A stretch of 64,000 bases of DNA from the NCBI GenBank assembly GCA_903813345.2, contig CAIIXF020000004.1, forward strand, positions 19,996,477-20,060,476. The letters run 5' to 3'. Every line of letters begins with the position of its first letter. Within the stretch, counting starts at the first letter, position 1. Below are positions 52,401-61,400 of this stretch, piece by piece. The position numbers and the translations under genes are program-made. The notes beneath the pieces were generated by a model. It saw only the letters and a program-made list of their open reading frames with translations. It made no database searches and had not been told where the DNA came from. The stretch is from Owenia fusiformis (lineage: Eukaryota > Annelida > Polychaeta > Sabellida > Oweniidae).

Positions 52401-55400
52401 AATATGCAGAATCACAGATTATTTCAAATGTGCACCAACTAATAATTGTTTCTATTTAATGACCTACCCGGACACACTGGTATAAAACTGCTCATCACTG
52501 CTAATAAAATACCTAAGTGACATAATCATTACATTTGGATCATGATTATGTATAAATGTTGGATTTTGACATTGTCATAATATATTCCAAGTCAATATTC
52601 CATAACAATAATTGAAAATGCATTGCTGGGCAGTTGCACTCTATATATAATATTTAATATATCGTATCTCGTAGATTTTTGAAACTGTATGATGTTTTTG
52701 TATCAAGTGCATGTCAGAGACATCTTTCAACAAGCTCCCCTGGTCTCAATTTGAAATGTGGAGAATATTATGTGTTAAAATCCCTGATTTCTTGCCTACT
52801 AAAGTTAGTTGCATCTATGCCAAAATTAGCATGGCAATAATCAAAGGGATGGAGTACCATATTTACATGTATTGAAATAGGAGGGTCAAAATTCTGTTAA
52901 ATTTGGAATATTTTATCAATTCTTTGTCAACAAAACAGCATTTATTCAAAAATGATCTTCCAGGTAATTCCTGTATTCTGGTAAATGGCTCGTGTTATTT
53001 GAGGAAAAGTAATTTGCATCATGCCTCTGAATGTCAGTAAAAAGTGTCCTCTCTGCCATGCACTGTGTACACTTTGTATTTGCTTTATAGTGTATTAACC
53101 TTTGAGTTGACATCTTTTGACTGAGTTAGATATTATAAATCAAAATAAAGTTAATCAAAGGAAGATAATAATTTTGTACTTTGGGTTATTCTTTAATTTT
53201 CAATTTCAATACAATCAAAAGAAAAAATTCACTTAAAAGATGTCACTGTTAACCTGCATGTGTAACGTGCTTTTTGATTGGTCAATTTGTGCCCGTAGTG
53301 CTGCAAGAAGAGATTAACCTTGCCGCTAGACGACTGTCAGTAGCGCCATTCAATCGTGTGTGCACGTTGCAAAATCGCATGTCCCGAGGAGGGAGCATGT
53401 TTTGGTCTCGTCCCCTACTGGAAGGTATAGCAAATATACATGCTCCTAGAGTTGAAATACAAATGGTTATTTTGGGATTACTACCAGTGATTATTTGGAA
53501 GATTCAGGGATGTATTTGTCCATTTCCAATAGTCAATGTAATTGTTTAGTGTATTTTAAAAGTATTTTTAGATAATCCTTCCTGTAATATTTTTTACCTT
53601 GGCACCAATGACGAAATAATTTTGAAAGAAATATTTTAGGTTAAAAAACAGTGGAGTTGTGTTTGACTTTGTTGTTTGAATTCTTTAATAAAACAAACTT
53701 GTAATGCCTCCTTCCCTCCCAGGTTTACAGCCAACTCATGCTTTTGAATGATATTATCTAATTATTTAAACGGTAACATTTTAGTTCAAGGGCTTTTACT
53801 TGATATTCAATGGATTTTCATCAATCAAGATTATAATGTAAAAATAATCCCTAATGGACAAAGCTGTATCCAAAACATGTTTTCAAATGTTGACTGTATG
53901 CAATTTTCAGGAAAAAAGATCTTAAAAAGAGGGATCAATCATAATCTTTATAACATTCACACAATGGAATGTTTTGTTCATGTACTTATGTTAGATAGAA
54001 TAAACACCTAACCTTATACATTAATTTTAATCAAATCAAATTTAAATATTTTTATCCCACCGAGCAAAGTCAGGTGGGGATAAAGAGAAGTTGTCTGTCT
54101 GTCCGTTTGTCCATCCATTCGTCTATGTGTCCAAGCGACAACTCAAATACCTGTTGAGGGATTTGGTTCAAATTCTATAGGCGTATGCCTTATGAGCGCA
54201 GGACTTCTGTTCAAGAAGGAATTTCCAATATGGCCACTCAATTCAAAATGGCTGCCATTTTTTGTGAAAAATATAATTCTTGATAATTCATATACATGTA
54301 CTATTTGACAGATTTTGTTCAAATTTTATATGCTGATGGTCATAAAAACTCTGCTTAAAGGGTTACGATAAGCTTCCTGTATAAAAACAATATGGTGGCT
54401 CCAGGCGAGTCTTCTGGATCAGTTTATTTTTAAGAAATAAGGGGAGTTTTGAAAATTCCAGTTTATTGAAATGGTCTTGAAGATAAAATAATTCATTTAC
54501 AATGATTCTGTAAACATCGGGAGAGTGAAATATATCCAAAGGATGCATGTGCATCAGCCAATATAAATCTTGTACAATTTTTCAATTTTTCTATTGAACA
54601 CAAATAGAAGATCTTGAAACTTTACTCATAATATGTAAAATTGATTTGTCAAGATGAAAATCCCCCTTTTATAAATGTGTGACGATCTTTACTATACTAT
54701 TCCTACATAAACAGGCAGAGGTGTTTACGCAATGACTTTATTCAACCTGTGAACCCTTGAGTATTTTTCCGGGATCACGCCTTTTACACTTAACAGTGAG
54801 CAATACCAAAAATGAGCATTTGTTTGCTAAACGATATGCGTTACCCTTTAAGAAGAAATTTTCAAAATTGCTGCCTAATTTCAAATTGCAGTCATTTTTC
54901 ATAAAAATGTAGTTTTGATAGCTTGAATACCATTTATGGAATATTTTAGGTTAATGCCTTATGAGCAAAAGACCTCTGTTTCAAGAGATATTTTCAGTAT
55001 TGCCAATCATTTCAAAATGGCTACATCTGTACCATTTTTAATAAAAATGTAATCTTTGATAATCCAAATACCAGTTGATGGATTCGGTTCAAAGGATCTA
55101 GTGCACCCGCCATTATGATCTCCCCATGAACAAAATGAATCATTTTTAGGTGTAACATAAAGAATACAATGTCACATAATACTGTGGAAAATATTTAAGC
55201 GTTTGGACCCACATGGGCTGAGGTTGAGGTCATTAAGTTCAGCAAGGGTGTATTGACTTGCCATTGGATGTGCTCCATTGACTTAACATGTGGATATCAT
55301 CAGATTCCAATGGAGGCCATTGGTTTCTATTGATTTTCACAAAAATACCTAAAATACACTATGACCTGAATCGATTGCAAATTAAATAATTTCACAATAT

Positions 55401-58400
55401 GACACAAATGGTATATCACATCAAATGTGCAAATATAAAGTTTGCAATCGATTCAGGTCATACTTCAAATTAAAGGCTTAGACATTTTTTTCATCATTTT
55501 TTTCCTACAAAATGGCTATAGGAAAATGCTTCAAAAGCAACTTTTACACTTATGAAATCCCATACAACTTTGTAAATCCAAAGATTATATACTGTTATGT
55601 TTCATCAATTAATAACATATTTGGATAAGATGTAGGGATGTGTAGGATGCAAATGGATTTTGACAGACACAAAAACACTTCCTGGTTTGGCATCTCGACC
55701 CCTGTACACTTTATGATTGAATATTGGCCCTAATAAGTGGCCCATTCATCAATACAGTGCTGAATATAGGTCAAAAAGATACTAGCGTACATATAAATGT
55801 AATAATAAAAGCAGTATTTTTATTTTGAAAAATCAGATGAATTATTTTTTTCTCATGGGGAGATCCCAATGGAGGGTGTATAAGGTCCTTTTATATGCTG
55901 ATCCTTTTGGGTCATGGGAATCTGCTCAAGAAGGAATTCTCAAGATGGTTGCCCTTCATAAAAAAATCTTAATTATCGGTAATAGGATTTCGTCCATTAA
56001 TTTTGAGGCTAATGTCCTATGGGCAAAGGACCTCTGCTTAAGAAGGAGTTTCCAATTTGACCACTCAATTCAAAATGGCCACAATTTTTTGTTAGAAAAT
56101 GTAATGTTCCAGTTTTGATACAGATTTGGTTCAAATTTCATATGCTGATGCCTTGTGGACATCGGATAAAAGAAAGAATTTTCAAAATGATTGCTGAATT
56201 CAAAATGGATGTCGATTTTGCCAAATTTCCTGTAATGTCCAAAGTGACTAGGGATTTAATAAAATATGTTTCATTTGGTGCGATTTTCTACTTTGCGAAG
56301 TTGCTGTTTTCTAGTTTGATTTTTCATTTTTATTATGCAACCCTCATGTTAGCTTGGTTTACACTGATTTGTCTTTCTTGACATACAATGAACTTATTGG
56401 ATAAAGTCTGACAGTGATCTTGACTGTGATGTAGGATTCCTCCTTTTCTTCATTTGTATTTTTTAAAATTCAATAGGGTCCTTTGTAATCTAATATCATT
56501 GTGGAAAGATTGAACTGAAAAAATTGTTTTGTGAAATTGACAGTTGAATTCTTGCTTGACACTTCAAACAGTCTAACTCTGCTATTTTGAAGATCATTTC
56601 ACATGAATGTACATCAGATTACCTGACATTGTATTCCATTTGACTATAAACGGGACTACCAGTGAAAGATGTGCCAGTGTTAACTGAAACTTTTTAGAAA
56701 GCTTTATAATAGTAGAATATGAACAAGTAGAAAAAGAAAATGACACAGATAAATACAAGAACAAATAGTACTTCATCATATTTGATTGAATCAGCAGAAA
56801 CCTATGGCTTGAACCACTTTGAGTTGCTATAAGATTTTAAAAGATATATGAATGAATTTCTCATTCTACTTGCATGCTCCCACTATGTAGTCTAGGAAAA
56901 AAGTTTCATATTATAATAAATCAATAAAAGATTTGAAAGATACGATTATTTGAAAAGGATGTATCGATGACTAACCTTATACTAAAGCATGTGAGATGAT
57001 AAAATAGTGTAATATGGTATGGCAAAATGCATGCTTGATGCATTTGTAGATGATTTTGATTTCTAATTTGGTGATTTTGTGATTCCCACATTCATAGCAT
57101 TTATATATGCTATCACATTAAGGATGTAGCCCTACCTGCATCACAATTCAATTTTAAATTATCTATCATTGGTCTACATTGAATATAATCAGATATGTTC
57201 TATTAATTTCTTTCATGTTGGGTTACATCTTTAATCTGTCAACTAAGAATATAATTCCTGAACATGCATGAAAATTTCATTTCAGAACATTTCAGAAGAT
57301 TTAAAGAATTAATATATTATAGGAGATGAGGAAAGGACTGAACACACACACTCGCATCATATGCAGATGGCGCAACATTTTTTCCCATCATGCATCAGTA
57401 TGGCAGTATTACCCATAATCCATCTGTTAGAGGATGTGGAGGTGAACCCTGATGGGATATCTGGTATGCCTTAACTTCAATTTATATACTATCTGCTATA
57501 TATTGATTGCTCTCACACATCTTAATCATTGCCATTGGAAACTGGTGTTGATTTATGATGCAATTTGACAGTCATAGATTCTATGCAAATGTCAGTCCAT
57601 TAAAGACAAAAAATATGGATTTTGCAAAGCAAGAATACCTTGGGTTCTATATTTTGACCAATTTATTTGGTGTATTTGCATCCCAAATTCTTGTCATTGT
57701 GTTCACAGGCAATTGAGAATTGATTTTAAATTTTTTTCATTCTTCCAGTTACAATATATTGGTTTGTGACATTAAAGGAATGTTTTAATGTTAAAGTATT
57801 TACATTTTTGATTGATCTGCTCAAAGCATAAATGATAGATATTGATAGATATTCTGTACAATCACTTTGCATTTCAAAGAAGTATAGAATATTTTTTAAC
57901 CAGTGAACATTTATTTTAATCAATAAATATATCATAAACATAATTATGTACAAGTATCATTGTATAGTACACTTCCATATTTGGATAAAGTCCCTAATGT
58001 ATTCAATATTACCTAGCTATGTGTGAATGTCTTCTCAAGGATACCATATTGTTCACTCAAACATGAAATATTGTTTACTCAAGGATGCAATCTATTTTAA
58101 TCATACATTCAGTAAGAATAGTTCTGTATTGTTTTTTCCAAGGGTCCAATATTGTTTATTATTATATACCTCAAATGTATTCTAGATGCTCATTGGCTTA
58201 TTCATGGTCACATGACATGGAATAGATGAACTAATTCCCTGGAAAGTCCTAAATCCCTGCTTTCAGGGAAGATGAATTGTACTAATCACCAGTTAGTTCA
58301 TGTGACCAGTCAATAGTACGTTTTATCTTCCCCCAAATCTGAGATTATAGGAGTTGAAAGGTAAAATGCCTTTAAATGCCAATAAGAACCTGTGAACATT

Positions 58401-61400
58401 TGATATTGAAATGAAAAGACTTCTCATTTTGTTTTTGTTTACAGAGTACTTATCAGGTATATAATAAAACAAATAGTGACTGCCACATTTTCGGGAAATA
58501 GTGTAAAAAATATTTGCACTATTTCCCTCAATGGCAGTCACTATTTGTACACTATTGCATACAATAATGTTAACTATATACATATGTACATCATGTAATA
58601 GTTTTCATTTTGTGTCATTTTTCATGATTTTGCGTTTTTGCAGTATGTGAAGTAGCAGAAAAGGTGATTCACCAGTGCTTAGTAGAGGAACCACAATTGT
58701 TCTTCAAACACTTCCTTGAGAAACTCACCAACAAGTCAAAACAGGTAAAACCTTCCTTCCATTTAAGATTAAAAAAGCAAATAATAAATTGACTGGGCGA
58801 TTTAGTTTTTTCAATTTTTTTAATATAATTTGATAATCTCATAAAATTAATAAGAAATATCTTTGTATACTTAATATACATTCTTAGTGAGTTGAGCATA
58901 AGCTGAGGAGAATAAAATACTAAAGTCATTTTCAGTGAAACTCATTACATCCAAATACACATTTCCCAATTAATACTTTCATATGTTAATGTTTCCTAAC
59001 ATGCATGCCAACAAACAAACTTCCTGTTTAAAACTAAACTGGCATCTCCCTGTTTTACAACTTGTAGACCCCTTGTATATGTCAGTGACATCACAAACAA
59101 TGTCAAACAATATGTTATGTTTGGTAAAACAATGGCTGACAGGTGTAATGTTTGAAAAACATTGACCAACAAGTATAAAATCTGAACAGAAACTTGTGAA
59201 AATCATTCAACGACCAAGCAAGCAAAGCACACACAACTTGCAAACATCTTGGAACTTGAAATTATCAGTGAACAAAATGGAAACATTAAAACTTATGAGC
59301 TACCAAGTGAACTATGTCACAAGAGAGACACCAAGTAATTCAGGATTTGGCGAATTCAACAACTATGGGCCACAAATTACTGAAATAAATGAAAGTGGAA
59401 GTAAAGGGAGCGATTTGATTGGCTTTGGGGCAAAAACTCTGCCAAGTGGAATAGCAACATATCAAAATAAGGTAATTATTACATTCTTTGCATTTAATAT
59501 TACTACATTAAATTAAGAAATACATTTCCTTGTAACATTTTACCATTACAAGTGAAATGAGATAGATTCACTCCAAAACAATAGAATACAATACTACACA
59601 AAATGAAGAGTTTTTAAATTGGAATTCTTGTCTTGTAAACAAAAATTACATTTTACAGTAGTAAATATTTTTTATTTAATTTATTTCCAGTCTGCCAATG
59701 AGCATCCATACAACCTCCCCACTGTGAACCATGGTCTATTCGGAGCTGACGCATCTACCACATCACCTGTACTCAGCCAATCAGATAGCTTACAACAAAA
59801 TGGCTGCAATATTCTGCAGATGTCACCCGACCTACGAGAAGTAACCTTGAAGAGTTGCACACCATCTCCATCTATTGGAAGTCTCACATCATCACCAACT
59901 CCATCTTTTGAGCAAATTAGTAACCCAAGTAGTCCAGAGACAGATATAAATGATATTGACGCAGTTCTCATATCTCTTGAGAAAACAGCAAAAGGTGGTG
60001 CCACTAAACCTGAAAAGCCAAATCACTCATATGTCGCACTTATTGTTGAAGCAATCCTGAGTAAACCAGAGAAGCAAATGATTTTGGGTGACATCTATAA
60101 ATACATCCAGGAGAATTTTGAATACTACAATAATGAAGAACGAGCATGGAGAAACAGTATCCGACACAACCTATCTCTGAATGAATGCTTCATCAAAGCA
60201 GGACGTGCTGACAGCGGGAAAGGCAACTATTGGTCAATCCACCCAGCATGCATTGAGGATTTTTCTAAAGGGGATTATAGGAAACGAAATGCCAGACGTC
60301 GTAATAGGGGTGGTTCAAAGGGCCTGAAGACACAACAGCCAAACACACCCTACCCTTACCAACAGTATGTACCCATGTCTTCAGATACCCTCAGCTACCC
60401 TCCTCCAATGGCATACCCCTATCAGATTCCCTCAGTTCCCCAGATGTCCCTAGTTCCCCAAATGCCCTCAGTTACCCAGATGCCCTCACAACCGCAACTG
60501 CAAACATCTACAATCAGTTGCATGGGTAAATATCAACAGCCAATGCCAATAACTTATGGGCCACAAATTAGCGTAACTGGTTCTCTAACTAACCCTTACA
60601 GTTCAAAACCAAGAGCCACCATCCACTATGAGCCTCAGACATCACTTCCAAATATGGACATTTACAGAGCACCATACAACTATCTATCAAGCAACAATGG
60701 TTACCATAGCAACATGTCTATGATACATTACCCATCAGTCAACAAAGGAGGCTATTAGTAACCTTTCATTCAACCATTGGACAACCATGAATATTTTGCC
60801 AACTCAGAGAGCCTGTTGTCAAATTCTAACTTACACTAATTAACAGTATCTTGTAGCATATCATTGAACAGTCATTAACAGTTTATCCATGATAAGATGT
60901 ACTATTCTAGTAGAACAGTTTCATGTTTTAAAATTGCCAAGAACAGTAGTTTGCAAGAGGCCACATAGAGCTGTGGTTTGAAGTATGTAGATTTGGTGTG
61001 TAGAATAAATATACATGTAGATACAATAACTTTTTGTTACTTTCATATTTACCTATATGTTGTTTGATAATCCAGGTCCTTTAAGTTAATATTTTTCATT
61101 TTATTTGAGTTACAATTATCCCACACAGACACCACAAGGCATATATGTTTGGTAGGATAATGTAACTTGATATCTGAAGGTACAAACAAATCCCCATATT
61201 AATCTGACAAGAACTGGTATCTTTATCCTGGCTAGGACCACGGACAGTTCAGGCCAGCACATGTAGAACTGTGTATTATTATATTAAACAATGAATGGTT
61301 ATTGAATTCACATTGTTAGCTTATATGAGCTAGGCCACAGGAAAAGGGGTCTTATCTCAGATTTTTTCAATATTCTGATTTTTTGTTCATCTTATAAAGC

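Larger units (their letters stand above)
47983..53298. other. UNC80 intron 27
   Basis: 5.3 kb containing three copies of a 19-bp repeat at about 48113-48169, the TGCATG cluster, a possible small foldback at 49529-49604 (GGGGGTCTA / TAGACCCCC), and the 46-bp array. No other gene was seen. Confidence 0.6.
54054..56225 (+). repeat. Dispersed repeat with internal degenerate units, interrupted by two insertions
   Basis: It begins at ATCCCACCGAGCAAAG---AGGTGGGGAT with a TGTCTGTCTGTCC stretch. Units of roughly 170 bp follow (GGTTCAAATT, ATGCCTTATGAGCAAAGGAC, TCTGCTTAAGAAGGA, CAATTCAAAATGGC), continuing at 55881-56225. The insertions at 54359-54847 and 55101-55880 split two of the units. This unit family resembles non-autonomous repeats common in marine invertebrate genomes. 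Confidence 0.7.

Noticed and set aside
54160-54180. GGTTCAAATTC resembling a tRNA B box
   Set aside because: Part of the dispersed repeat and recurring in its units; no cloverleaf can be drawn around it.
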